DNA of 32,688 bases from Bacteroidota bacterium. GTDB taxonomy: Bacteria > Bacteroidota > Bacteroidia > Bacteroidales > GCA-2748055. Of the stretch, positions 7,430 through 16,388 are shown piece after piece. The stretch covers positions 1 to 32,688 of the forward strand of contig QMPQ01000013.1 in assembly GCA_003648635.1 (NCBI GenBank), given 5' to 3'. Each line of letters begins with the position of its first letter. Within the stretch, counting starts at the first letter, position 1. Below the pieces are notes generated by a model. That model saw only the letters and a program-made list of their open reading frames with translations, searched no databases and was not told where the DNA came from. Position numbers and translations under genes: made by a program.

Positions 7430-10400
7430 GTGGCCAAGCGAAAAGTTAAAATCCTCAGGATAGGAGGCTGGATCATTATTGGGATTATTTCATTGATCCT
7501 GCTCACCAGCCTGATTTTTTACATCAGACGGGACTATGTTGTGGAACGGGCTATGGTTTTTTTGAATGAGCAACAGCCCGGTGAGGTGCAGATGGGAAAG
7601 ATGTACCTGATTCCATTCATGAATTTCCCTGACCTAACACTTCACCTGCAGGAGGTACAATTTTACGAAAAGGAGTTAAGTGCAGAAATGTCCACTTTAG
7701 AACCCATTCTATCGCTGAACGAGATTTCTGTAACATTGGACCTGCTTGAACTTATAAGAGGTGGCATCATGGTTTCGGAGGCCAGGCTGAAGGACGGATT
7801 TGTGCATATGGAGATTTACCCTGACTCAGTAAGCAATCTGGAACGAGCACTGGGGATCAGGTTTGGAACTCCATCTCAAAAGGATACAAGTCTTAACTCA
7901 TCACTTGCAATTGATCTGGATAAAATGGAGCTTGTTAATGTTCGCGTCCGAATGGATAATCGGGTGAATAACGAATATGTGGATGTTGAGGTGAACCAGC
8001 TGGAGAGTAGCTTCTCTTACCTGTCGGGCCAGATTCAATCTAGCCTTGAAGTCGATATTTATATAAATACAGTTAATTATCAAACAATCAATGCACAAGT
8101 AGATAAGAATATTAAGCTCAAAGGAAGCGCTATTCTGGACCCGGATGCGCATATGCTGAAACTCGAGCCAAGCAGCTTAAGTGTTTCTGGGCTAGCGTTC
8201 GAAACATGGGGGAGTATTGATCTCAGGTCCACTCCCCGACTTGATCTTGCTTTTGTAGCAACCAACGAGGGCCTGGAACTTTTGAATTTCCTGTTCCTGG
8301 GAGTTCTTGACCTGGATGAGATTGAACAGATTGGAGGAGGGAGCATTCATTTGAATGGTACCGTACAGGGGAATATGAGTGGGGGAGAACTTCCTGTGAT
8401 CCGAATGAATGGATATGCAGAGGATTTGGGATTCAGAATTAAAACGGTGGACCGGGACGTAAGCGGTATTTCATTTCGCCTTTTTGCCACCAACGGCAGG
8501 AAGAATGACTTAAGCGAGGGCCTGGTGGAAGTGCAAGCTTTTAGCGCACACTTCCCTGAAGGAAATATAAATGCCAATGTAATAGCGGGAAATATATTGT
8601 CACCTGAATTAAATATTGAAGTAGATTGTGCTATAAACCTTGAGGGGCTGGAGGAGATGTTTAAAAAGGACTTTCTGAGTAATTTGTCGGGATCTGTAGA
8701 CATTCAGGGACAGCTAAGCGGGAATGTCAACCGGGAATCCGGAAGTTTTCTAAATGATGAAGGATCATTAACAGCTATACTGGACGATGTCTCCTTTGTG
8801 CTAAACCACGACAGTGTAAACAAGGATAGTATTCAGTATATTTCTGGTGAGCTTGTCCTGCATGATACAATTCTGGAGACTGAGCTCTTGGCTCTTGAAG
8901 TTAATGGTAATCGATTCGATCTTGGTTTTTCAATTGAAAATCTACTGCTTTACCTTCTCGATTATAACAGGGATCTTAGCGCGGGGATCTCCATTTCATC
9001 AAAGCGTTTTGATCCTGCAACACTCTTACAGGATACATCTATAAGCAAGATGATTGGGGGTGATATCGAGGATTTTTATCTTCGTGCAGCTGCGACCATT
9101 AGAAAAACAGATCTGGATAATTTTCTGGATAATGATACGATTTCAGAACTTGAAATTAGCATTGATAGTTTTGGAATTGGCTTGCCGTTACTGGCCGACA
9201 TCTCCAATGTGAGTGCAGCCTTTACCTTCAGCCGTGATTCCATAACTCTTCATCATCTTGATGCAAGCATCGGGGAAAGTTCGTTTGAATTTTCCGGAAA
9301 CATTACCAACTATGATGCTTTTTCACAAACTGATTCGGGAGATGTCGTGGCGCTTTATTTCAACCTTTCTTCGGAACTGTTAAGAGCTGAGGATCTATTC
9401 ACAATTAATAATGAGTTTCTTCTGCCTCAGGATTACAGCACGGAGTATCTTAAAGATTTCAGAATTGCCGGGAGCTTGGAGGCTCCTGTGGCAGGTCTGG
9501 TCTATGACAGTGTTTCTCCGGATTTTCTTATTGATATTGAAGATCTTGGATGGAGCTTCAGGTACTACCCAAGCAAGTTTAAAGATTTTTTGATACGGAT
9601 AGAACGGAAAGGGGACCTCTTGGTGATTGAAAATTTTCAGGGCAGTATTGGGGAGAATAATATGGCATTGTCCGCATCCATTGAGAACTTTACCGATTCC
9701 CTTGTGGAAAACATGTATGGTAGTTTTGAATTGTATTCCGATCTGCTTGATATTAATGAACTGCTTAATTACCAGCAGCCAGATGATGGAAACGAGGGGG
9801 TGGACTCGGATAGCACGGAGGTGCGTGAGCCTCCAAAGATCAATGAGATGGATTTCCCGAATATCGATTTCACAGTTAATATTGGTGAGCTGCATTATGG
9901 GAAACATACGATTTACGGGATGAATGGTAAGTTGCGGACCAGCAAGGAAAAGGTATTGTATCTGGACCGTTTTGTTATCTCTCCTGAGGGAAGGGGCACC
10001 CTGGAATTAAATGGACAGTTAAATGTAGCCAATCCCAGGCAATATGTTTTAAGTGCAGATATGAATCTGAAGGGGATAGATATTGGTGATTTGAACCTGG
10101 AGCTTGAGTCTGAGGATAGTATCTATTTATTGAAGGATAATTTCCGTGGAATTGTAGATGCAAGAGGATTGGCAGAGATCTTTATTACACCGGAGCTGAA
10201 AGTGGATATGCCTTCCTCTGTAGCACAGTTCAATGTTGTAGTGAGTGATGGAGCCTTGATTAATTTTACACCTTTGAAGGCAGCAGGAAAATTTCTGGAC
10301 AGCAAGGACCTGAATAATGTCAGGTTTGATATATTAAGGAATCGTTTTACCCTGATGGACTCTCGGATCTTTATCCCAAGGATGAATGTGGAATCGACTG

Positions 10401-10642
10401 TAGGTCAAATGCTTATTGTAGGAGATCAGGGCCTGGATGGATCTTACCTTTACCTGGTGCGTGTTCCCCCGAAACTTGCCAGGGAGGCAGCCAGAAGCGC
10501 CATGTCTGAAGGCGCAAAAGATGATGGAGAGGATCAGGTAAGCCAGATGAAAAGGGGGAATTTCCTTGGGATTACTCTATGGAGCAATGGGACAGAATCG
10601 GATGTTAAACTGGGAGACAGGAGGAAAAAGTTTCAAAAATGA
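7430..10642 (+). CDS. AsmA-like/DUF748-type envelope protein
   Basis: A 1070-residue protein with an N-terminal membrane anchor (about 8-33, flanked by basic residues) and a very long region of repeating beta-rich segments typical of the AsmA/TamB/YhdP group. The C-terminal AsmA-like domain lies at about 820-1010. Such proteins span the periplasm as hydrophobic-groove beta structures and are linked to lipid transport and outer membrane assembly. The start is a GTG at 7430: it directly precedes the basic residues and anchor, and the next ATG is inside the mature protein. The ORF ends with a four-base ATGA overlap with the SNF2 helicase gene, so the two are translationally coupled. The family call is good; the cargo is unknown. 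Confidence 0.82.
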   Translation: MAKRKVKILRIGGWIIIGIISLILLTSLIFYIRRDYVVERAMVFLNEQQPGEVQMGKMYLIPFMNFPDLTLHLQEVQFYEKELSAEMSTLEPILSLNEISVTLDLLELIRGGIMVSEARLKDGFVHMEIYPDSVSNLERALGIRFGTPSQKDTSLNSSLAIDLDKMELVNVRVRMDNRVNNEYVDVEVNQLESSFSYLSGQIQSSLEVDIYINTVNYQTINAQVDKNIKLKGSAILDPDAHMLKLEPSSLSVSGLAFETWGSIDLRSTPRLDLAFVATNEGLELLNFLFLGVLDLDEIEQIGGGSIHLNGTVQGNMSGGELPVIRMNGYAEDLGFRIKTVDRDVSGISFRLFATNGRKNDLSEGLVEVQAFSAHFPEGNINANVIAGNILSPELNIEVDCAINLEGLEEMFKKDFLSNLSGSVDIQGQLSGNVNRESGSFLNDEGSLTAILDDVSFVLNHDSVNKDSIQYISGELVLHDTILETELLALEVNGNRFDLGFSIENLLLYLLDYNRDLSAGISISSKRFDPATLLQDTSISKMIGGDIEDFYLRAAATIRKTDLDNFLDNDTISELEISIDSFGIGLPLLADISNVSAAFTFSRDSITLHHLDASIGESSFEFSGNITNYDAFSQTDSGDVVALYFNLSSELLRAEDLFTINNEFLLPQDYSTEYLKDFRIAGSLEAPVAGLVYDSVSPDFLIDIEDLGWSFRYYPSKFKDFLIRIERKGDLLVIENFQGSIGENNMALSASIENFTDSLVENMYGSFELYSDLLDINELLNYQQPDDGNEGVDSDSTEVREPPKINEMDFPNIDFTVNIGELHYGKHTIYGMNGKLRTSKEKVLYLDRFVISPEGRGTLELNGQLNVANPRQYVLSADMNLKGIDIGDLNLELESEDSIYLLKDNFRGIVDARGLAEIFITPELKVDMPSSVAQFNVVVSDGALINFTPLKAAGKFLDSKDLNNVRFDILRNRFTLMDSRIFIPRMNVESTVGQMLIVGDQGLDGSYLYLVRVPPKLAREAARSAMSEGAKDDGEDQVSQMKRGNFLGITLWSNGTESDVKLGDRRKKFQK

Positions 10643-13581
10643 GGGAGATTAGATTTGCGTTGGGGTATATGCCGCACCGCTTGTGGGGGAGCATATTTCA
10701 GGCCCAGGTACTTGAAAAGGAGCCAGGAAGAGATTTTTATAGTCCGGGAGAATATATACAGAACGACAGCAGCACCAGCGCATATCAGCGTCTGAGTCCC
10801 ATGCAGAGGGAGGTACTCCGGCTGATGGATGAGTACAGCGACCGGAACCTTCACCGCATTTTCTCCAAACTTAAGACGGCAAAGCAGTTCCAGGATAAGG
10901 TGGACCAGACTACGATCAGTGAGCATATCAGGCCTTATATTGAGAAGCAACTATACGCCATCCTTGAAATTGCCCGGGACATGCAAATCCCTGTTTTCGT
11001 AAAAGAGAAAAGCAGTAGGAATATCTTTCCTGAAGACTTTCTTCATTTGGAACGGGTTCCTGCAACACCTGTTTTTAGTTTCAGCTATAAGGAACAACTC
11101 TCCTATGCCCTGTTTCTGAATCATGGCGATATGCAGCTTATCTTAAAAGATAATCCGGTAGAGGTCGTAAGCAATAATCCCGCCAGCATTATCCTGGGAG
11201 AGAAGCTATATTTTATCAGTGAGATAGATGGTAAAAAACTTAAGCCCTTTATGACCAAGGACCGGATTCAGATTCCTCCCCAGTTTGAAGGGAAGTATTT
11301 CGCATCCTTCGTAAGGAACACGCTTAGGGATTATAATGCATTGACCGAAGGTTTTGAGGTTCGGACAAGCATTCCTTCCCGGAGAGCCGAGCTAAGCCTG
11401 GAGATAGGAATTTCCGGTAAAGCTGTCTGGATCCTGACGCTTCACTATAATAATTACAGCATTGCCCGTGAAAGTGCCACTAGAAGGTTTGTAAACTATC
11501 TGGGAGAGGCGGAAGGGCATGCTTTTGAAAAATTCGAGCGGGATGATGCCTGGGAAGAACATATTGTGGATGTCTTAAATGAGGCAGGACTTCGGTCCAG
11601 GGATGAACAGAATTTCTATTTGAACAATAAGTTTGATCAAGAGGATGCTCTTGGAATATACTCAGCTATTAGTTTCATTAATGAGTATGGATCATCTCTG
11701 CAGGATTCTGACATAAAAGTCCAACAGCGCCTGCAAGAGGAATATTATCTTGAGAATATTGAGCTTGATATTGATTCAAAAGAAAAGCAAGATTGGTTTG
11801 ATATATATGGAGTGGTCAGACTGGGTGATCTGGAGATCCCCTTTCTCTCTCTGAAGAGCCATATTCTGAATGGCAACAGGGAATACCTGCTACCGGATAA
11901 CAGGATTGTTATACTGCCTGAAGCCTGGTTTGCCCGTTACCGCTCCATGTTTGAATTCGGGAAATCTTCAGGAGAAAAGATCAGGATTCACAAACAGCAT
12001 TTTTCCCTGGTAGATGATACGGTACGAGAATTTCATACAGAAACCCTTGAGAAACTGGAGGCTCTAAACAGCGTTGAGACCCTTCCCGAATTGGAACTAC
12101 CCAAGGGCTTGGACGCCACACTTAGGAGCTACCAGGTGGAGGGCTTCCAATGGTTATGCTTTCTTCAAAAATATGGATTTGGAGCCTGCCTGGCAGATGA
12201 TATGGGACTGGGGAAAACACTGCAGACCATTGCTGTATTATTACGCTCCAAGGAGTTGAGCCGGGAAAATGATGTAGCTCCACAGGAGCAGGGACCACCC
12301 GTAGATGGGGGACAGTTTTCTCTTTTCAGCAGTACTAGAAAGAAGCTTACCTCGCTGATCGTTGTTCCGGCGTCCCTGCTGCATAACTGGTCGAAGGAGT
12401 GCCGAAGGTTTGCACCAGGCTTGAAAGTACTGATTCATGTGGGTAGTCAGCGAAACCGGGAACTCACCTCTTTCTCTTATTTCGACCTGGTGATTTCGAC
12501 CTACCATACAGTGCGCCAGGATAGCATGGCGCTTTCGGGCTTCCACTTTCACTATATTGTTCTTGATGAAAGTCAGATGATCAAGAATCCATCTTCCAAA
12601 CTTTACAATGCGATAGTTACATTACAGTCTGATCATAAGGTGGTTCTTACCGGGACACCCATTGAGAATTCGCTGACTGATCTCTGGTCGCAGATTAACT
12701 TTGTAAATCCGGGTTTGTTGGGAACACTGGGATTTTTTAAGCGTAGTTTTGTTCAGCCCATTGAAAAAAGGGGAGATGAGGAACGGGAGGAAAAACTTAA
12801 GGAGTTGATCAATCCTTTCATACTCAGGCGCACAAAAAATGAAGTCGCCCGGGAGTTGCCCCCGGTCTTTGAACAGGTTCGTTTTGTGAATATGGCTGAA
12901 TCCCAGCTAAGGTTGTATGAAGAAGAGAAATCCCAGGTTCGAAATGCTCTCCTGGAGAACCTTGAGGAGGTGGGCCTGGAGCGATCTTCCATCATGGTAT
13001 TGCAAGCGCTTACCCGCCTTCGTCAGATTGCCAATCATCCCGATTTACTTGAGGATTATAATGGAGAAGATTCAGGGAAGTTCACAGAGGTGTACAGGAA
13101 TATCGAAAGTGTAATTTCTGAGGGGCACAAGGTGCTTGTTTTCTCATCATTTGTGAAGCACCTGGAGTTGTTCAGGACCCGCCTGGAGGAGGATGGAATC
13201 GAATATGCCTACCTCACCGGTTCCAGGAATCAGCGTCAGAGGGAGGCAGCCGTGAATGATTTTCAAACCAGGAAAGCTTGTTCTCTCTTCCTGATATCCC
13301 TAAAAGCAGGAGGAGTTGGACTTAACCTGACAGCTGCCGACTATGTTTTCATTCTGGATCCATGGTGGAATCCAGCTTCAGAAATGCAGGCACTTAGCCG
13401 GGCTCATCGAATTGGACAGGAGAACCGGGTCTTTGTTTACCGATTTATCTCCAATGATTCCATCGAGGAGAAGATACAGCGTCTGCAGGAACGTAAACGT
13501 GAATTGGCTGAGACTTTCGTCACTTCAAATAACCCTTTGAAATCCCTTTCGGAAAAGGAGCTCATTGAGCTTTTTACTTAG
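10639..13581 (+). CDS. SNF2-family DEAD/DEAH-type helicase-like ATPase
   Basis: A cytoplasmic 980-residue Swi2/Snf2 ATPase. The N-terminal ~480 residues are a less conserved bacterial SNF2-associated region. The first RecA-like lobe follows, with Walker A ADDMGLGKT (Lys526) and motif II DESQ (Asp643). The second lobe ends with motif VI, ALSRAHRIGQ (Arg921, Arg924, Gln927). A Gln/Gly-rich insertion sits at about 540-565 between motifs I and Ia. Family members translocate on double-stranded DNA and remodel protein-DNA contacts; the bacterial ones are poorly understood. No methyltransferase, nuclease or other defence partner is adjacent, so a phage-defence role is not supported here. The gene starts inside the AsmA-like gene by an ATGA overlap and ends 11 bases before a convergent gene. 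Confidence 0.94.
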   Translation: MREIRFALGYMPHRLWGSIFQAQVLEKEPGRDFYSPGEYIQNDSSTSAYQRLSPMQREVLRLMDEYSDRNLHRIFSKLKTAKQFQDKVDQTTISEHIRPYIEKQLYAILEIARDMQIPVFVKEKSSRNIFPEDFLHLERVPATPVFSFSYKEQLSYALFLNHGDMQLILKDNPVEVVSNNPASIILGEKLYFISEIDGKKLKPFMTKDRIQIPPQFEGKYFASFVRNTLRDYNALTEGFEVRTSIPSRRAELSLEIGISGKAVWILTLHYNNYSIARESATRRFVNYLGEAEGHAFEKFERDDAWEEHIVDVLNEAGLRSRDEQNFYLNNKFDQEDALGIYSAISFINEYGSSLQDSDIKVQQRLQEEYYLENIELDIDSKEKQDWFDIYGVVRLGDLEIPFLSLKSHILNGNREYLLPDNRIVILPEAWFARYRSMFEFGKSSGEKIRIHKQHFSLVDDTVREFHTETLEKLEALNSVETLPELELPKGLDATLRSYQVEGFQWLCFLQKYGFGACLADDMGLGKTLQTIAVLLRSKELSRENDVAPQEQGPPVDGGQFSLFSSTRKKLTSLIVVPASLLHNWSKECRRFAPGLKVLIHVGSQRNRELTSFSYFDLVISTYHTVRQDSMALSGFHFHYIVLDESQMIKNPSSKLYNAIVTLQSDHKVVLTGTPIENSLTDLWSQINFVNPGLLGTLGFFKRSFVQPIEKRGDEEREEKLKELINPFILRRTKNEVARELPPVFEQVRFVNMAESQLRLYEEEKSQVRNALLENLEEVGLERSSIMVLQALTRLRQIANHPDLLEDYNGEDSGKFTEVYRNIESVISEGHKVLVFSSFVKHLELFRTRLEEDGIEYAYLTGSRNQRQREAAVNDFQTRKACSLFLISLKAGGVGLNLTAADYVFILDPWWNPASEMQALSRAHRIGQENRVFVYRFISNDSIEEKIQRLQERKRELAETFVTSNNPLKSLSEKELIELFT

Positions 13582-13592
13582 GGCGACAGCTA

Positions 13593-14186
13593 TCAGAATC
13601 TTAATACTACAGTAGCCAGGGCACCACCTTCCAGGGGGGCAAGGCCCAGATGCAGGGAGGTGGATCTGTTTGTCTCCATCTCATGGGCGGTTTTTGCTCT
13701 GTTGAATGCATAGGAGGTCATTGCAATAATGCTTGCTGTACCCAGAATCCCGCTGGCAATGGTCAGGGGTATGGTGGCTCCCCAATCCGTTGTAAAACCA
13801 TAGAGGGCCATAGAAGTTGGAATGATTGACAGGGCGTAAAGGGTCCATCCCAATTTGGCCCTGGGGTGGGAGATTTCTTTGGAGATATCCACAGAACGGC
13901 CACCGGCATATATCAATGGAGGAGCCAGGAAGATCATGGCCGAAGCAGGAATTCCGACATATCTGGCATTCCATTCATTTATCAGTGCAGAGACGAACAT
14001 CAGGGTGATCACCGATGGAGCCGTGACATAACCAATGCTTACCGCTTCATCTGCCCATCCTGTTGAGATGGACTCCAGAGATAAGGTTTCGACCACTGCT
14101 GTGTCGTTCAGCTGAGGCTCCTGTCCGTGGAGATGACTGAACATAAGACTTAGGAGAGGCAGGAAAAGAATGAGTTTCTCTCTCAT
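13593..14186 (-). CDS. Exported membrane protein of unknown function
   Basis: A 197-residue product with a signal peptide (1-21, ending HLHG) and then about four hydrophobic segments, at roughly 50-68, 80-95, 110-130 and 138-158. The C-terminus ends in a short beta-like stretch finishing with Phe. It contains no catalytic motif I can name and no Cys pattern. The signal peptide, the multiple helices and the clean position between two other genes make it a probable real gene. It converges with the SNF2 gene and diverges from the ArfB-like gene, so it is likely transcribed alone. Confidence 0.7.
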   Translation of the reverse strand: MREKLILFLPLLSLMFSHLHGQEPQLNDTAVVETLSLESISTGWADEAVSIGYVTAPSVITLMFVSALINEWNARYVGIPASAMIFLAPPLIYAGGRSVDISKEISHPRAKLGWTLYALSIIPTSMALYGFTTDWGATIPLTIASGILGTASIIAMTSYAFNRAKTAHEMETNRSTSLHLGLAPLEGGALATVVLRF

Positions 14187-14247
14187 GTCAGGGATGATTT
14201 TTTCACAAGTTACTTATATTATTCAATCATCATATTACCTTTAATCC

Positions 14248-14649
14248 ATGCGTGAATGTTTACATCGGGAAGTGGAATTCAGGACCAGCCGATCGTCCGG
14301 ACCGGGCGGTCAGCATGTGAATAAAACGGAATCGCGGGTGGAGCTATTGTGGTCTCCACAGGAATCAAATTGCCTGACTGAAGAACAAAAAATGCTGGTA
14401 GCGAGCCGGCTAGGAAGTCGTATCACAGATGAGGGAGTATTAATCCTGGCATCAGAAAAGTACAGGTCTCAACATAGGAATAAGGCAGATGTTACTGAAC
14501 GCTTTTTCGACCTGGTAACAAGCAGCCTGGTGCCAGTTAAGAAGCGCAGGCCGACCAGGCCCACCCGTTCAAGTGTTGAGAAGCGGATCCGATCCAAGAA
14601 GATCCGGGGAGATATCAAAAGGTCACGGAGAAAGGGCCCTGAAGAGTAA
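14248..14649 (+). CDS. arfB: ArfB-like peptidyl-tRNA hydrolase (ribosome rescue)
   Basis: A 133-residue class I release-factor-like protein. The catalytic motif is GPGGQHVNK at about residues 18-26, where GGQ hydrolyses the ester bond of peptidyl-tRNA. It lacks the codon-recognition domain of RF1/RF2 and has a basic C-terminal tail (KKRRPTRPTRSS onward), which in ArfB/YaeJ enters the empty mRNA channel of stalled ribosomes. Size and layout fit ArfB well. It is a single-gene unit, followed by the hairpin that terminates the opposite-strand operon. Confidence 0.92.
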   Translation: MRECLHREVEFRTSRSSGPGGQHVNKTESRVELLWSPQESNCLTEEQKMLVASRLGSRITDEGVLILASEKYRSQHRNKADVTERFFDLVTSSLVPVKKRRPTRPTRSSVEKRIRSKKIRGDIKRSRRKGPEE

Positions 14650-14660
14650 ACCAAAGATTT

Positions 14661-14703
14661 TATGCATATAAAAAGGAGACTGCCCCTGGCGGGACAGCCT
14701 CCT
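14661..14703 (-). terminator. Rho-independent terminator of the NOR-like operon
   Basis: A hairpin spans 14674-14703: AGGAG pairs with CTCCT, CTG with CAG and CCC with GGG around a CTGGC loop, with small bulges. On the minus strand it is followed by a T-rich run (14673 downwards, TTTTTATATG). It lies 48 bases beyond the stop of the subunit I gene. The plus side lacks a T tail, so it is not a good terminator for the arfB-like gene. Confidence 0.75.
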
Positions 14704-14750
14704 GAAAATTATTGTTCCGGCATACAAGCCGGCATCAGAGTTAATGCAGA

Positions 14751-16376
14751 CTATTCTGCGGGAACCAGATCTTTGTTCTTGTTCTTTACCGGTTTGAAAA
14801 TTCCGATCAGCCCTTCGAGTCCTACGGTCATCACAATGTTGATGAAGAAGAGCAGGAATGCGATAAGTAACAGGGCTCCACAAACCAGGGCCAGGATCAT
14901 GTATAGGTCATACTCCCCATTAAAGTAGAGGGTTCTTCTGAGCATGCCTTTCAGTCCGGCCATACCCATGAACGCTCCCATACCAATACCGCCAAACAGA
15001 TGGAGCCAGAAATGAAGATTGGCCAGTTTCTGACTGTACAGTTTAGCCCCATTGGTCAGAATTGGTAGCAGGAGATAGATTGCCGCGTAAAGGGTCATGG
15101 TTAAACCTACCAGTATCGCCACATGCACGTGAGGTCCTATAATCCACTGGGTGTTATGAAGGACACGGTTCAATCCAACATCTGCCTGCATAATACCGGC
15201 AGGGACAGCCAGTGCAAATCCAAGAAGTCCGCCCAGCAGGAATTTCAACTCATTGGTCATCTTTAATGGTCTGGCGGCCCATAGGGTAGCCAGGGTGATA
15301 AAGAAGGCCAGTCCCTGTGTAATCAGTTCAAAAGCCGTCACCATCTCACCTGACACTACTTTTAGTATAGCAGGTTGAGCCTGGTCAGCCAAGAGGTGGT
15401 GCGACCAGACGGTCCAGGATACAACCAGTTCCAGAAGCAGTGCAGCACGAGCTATGTTCTGCATAAATAGCTTCTTTCCTGTGATCATCGTAGCCAGGAG
15501 GTACCAGGTACCGGCCACAAAGATCAGGACCAGTCCGTCGGCAATCAGGTCGAGTCCCCACCAGAACCAATTCTTATAAAGAAGAGCATCTACAGCCGTA
15601 TCCTTCAGGTCATATCCAAGGATGGCTGCAACCATGTAGGTCAGGATCAATAAGCCGGTAAAGAGGATAATCCCTGCATTCAGAGCCATGTCCACTGTTC
15701 CCCGGGCAATGGCAGCCACAGGTAGGGATACCAGGTGCTCTTTCCGTTTCTCCTTTTTCCGAAGTAGATTTCCAAACCCTACAGTTCCTATTGCCGAACC
15801 GAGCAGTTTAGCACCGGGTTGTTTTTCCCAACCTTCGGGAGTATAAGCTATAGTTTTGAAGATGTTAATCACGAAGAAAATTGAACCCACCATCACCAGG
15901 GCAATGCCCAGTATAAAAAAGGCACCTCCCACCGGATTGAACTGGGTGAAGTCAGCGGGCAATGGCCAGTACAAGGTGTACAGAGGGGCGTAATGAGAAA
16001 TAAATCCCGCCAGCCAGAAGATAAATGTACCACCTGCGATCAGGAAAAAATTCCAGTGCGCCAGTTTCATACTGTAAAGTGGTTTTTTCATCAGGTAGGG
16101 AACCAGAAACAGAAAAGCTCCCATGACGATAGCGTAAGTGGAACCAAAGATTCCCACCAGTGGATGTGCTGTCAGGATGGCGAAGAACTGCTCCTGGGAA
16201 ATCATGTCGATCTGTTCAACCTCCACAATCCGCATGATCATTCCTTCGACCACAACAAAAAGATAATAAACCAGGCCTACGACCACAAAGCGCAGTGTAA
16301 GCTTCTGCATAGCGGTGAGGGATTCTGCTTTGAACAATCCCTGTTCACCTTTCATCAGTGTATTTACAAATGACAT
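14751..16376 (-). CDS. Divergent heme-copper oxidoreductase subunit I, probable nitric oxide reductase
   Basis: A 541-residue protein with 12 or 13 membrane helices and the heme-copper oxidase subunit I fold. Low-spin heme ligands are His71 (LTAHPLVG) and His418, the high-spin heme ligand is His416 (GPHVHVA), and two copper/iron-site ligands are His326-His327 (VWSHHLL). Helix VI reads WFWWGLDLIADG. It lacks the HPEVY of A-type oxidases; it lines up with NorB HLWVEG as Asp276 for the His and Asp280 for the Glu. His-to-Asp at the metal-B site is seen directly. No active-site Tyr is evident in helix VI or helix VII, which argues against oxygen reduction. Alternative NO reductase families with unusual active sites (eNOR, sNOR, gNOR, nNOR) have been described, and this may belong to one of them. 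Subunit II lies 12 bases upstream, and a terminator follows. Database names such as cbb3 oxidase would be misleading. Confidence 0.88.
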   Translation of the reverse strand: MSFVNTLMKGEQGLFKAESLTAMQKLTLRFVVVGLVYYLFVVVEGMIMRIVEVEQIDMISQEQFFAILTAHPLVGIFGSTYAIVMGAFLFLVPYLMKKPLYSMKLAHWNFFLIAGGTFIFWLAGFISHYAPLYTLYWPLPADFTQFNPVGGAFFILGIALVMVGSIFFVINIFKTIAYTPEGWEKQPGAKLLGSAIGTVGFGNLLRKKEKRKEHLVSLPVAAIARGTVDMALNAGIILFTGLLILTYMVAAILGYDLKDTAVDALLYKNWFWWGLDLIADGLVLIFVAGTWYLLATMITGKKLFMQNIARAALLLELVVSWTVWSHHLLADQAQPAILKVVSGEMVTAFELITQGLAFFITLATLWAARPLKMTNELKFLLGGLLGFALAVPAGIMQADVGLNRVLHNTQWIIGPHVHVAILVGLTMTLYAAIYLLLPILTNGAKLYSQKLANLHFWLHLFGGIGMGAFMGMAGLKGMLRRTLYFNGEYDLYMILALVCGALLLIAFLLFFINIVMTVGLEGLIGIFKPVKNKNKDLVPAE

Positions 16377-16388
16377 ATCAATAATCTT

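Noticed and set aside
9395-9907. 170-codon minus-strand open frame
   Set aside because: It is antisense to the AsmA-like gene and has no recognisable domain, signal or promoter.
10639-13581. Phage-defence system built on the SNF2 protein
   Set aside because: The neighbours are an AsmA-like protein, a small membrane protein and ArfB; no nuclease, methyltransferase or other defence effector is present.
14751-16376. Ordinary cbb3 or A-type cytochrome oxidase
   Set aside because: Helix VI lacks the metal-site His and the HPEVY motif, no active-site Tyr is visible and the partner has no CuA ligands.
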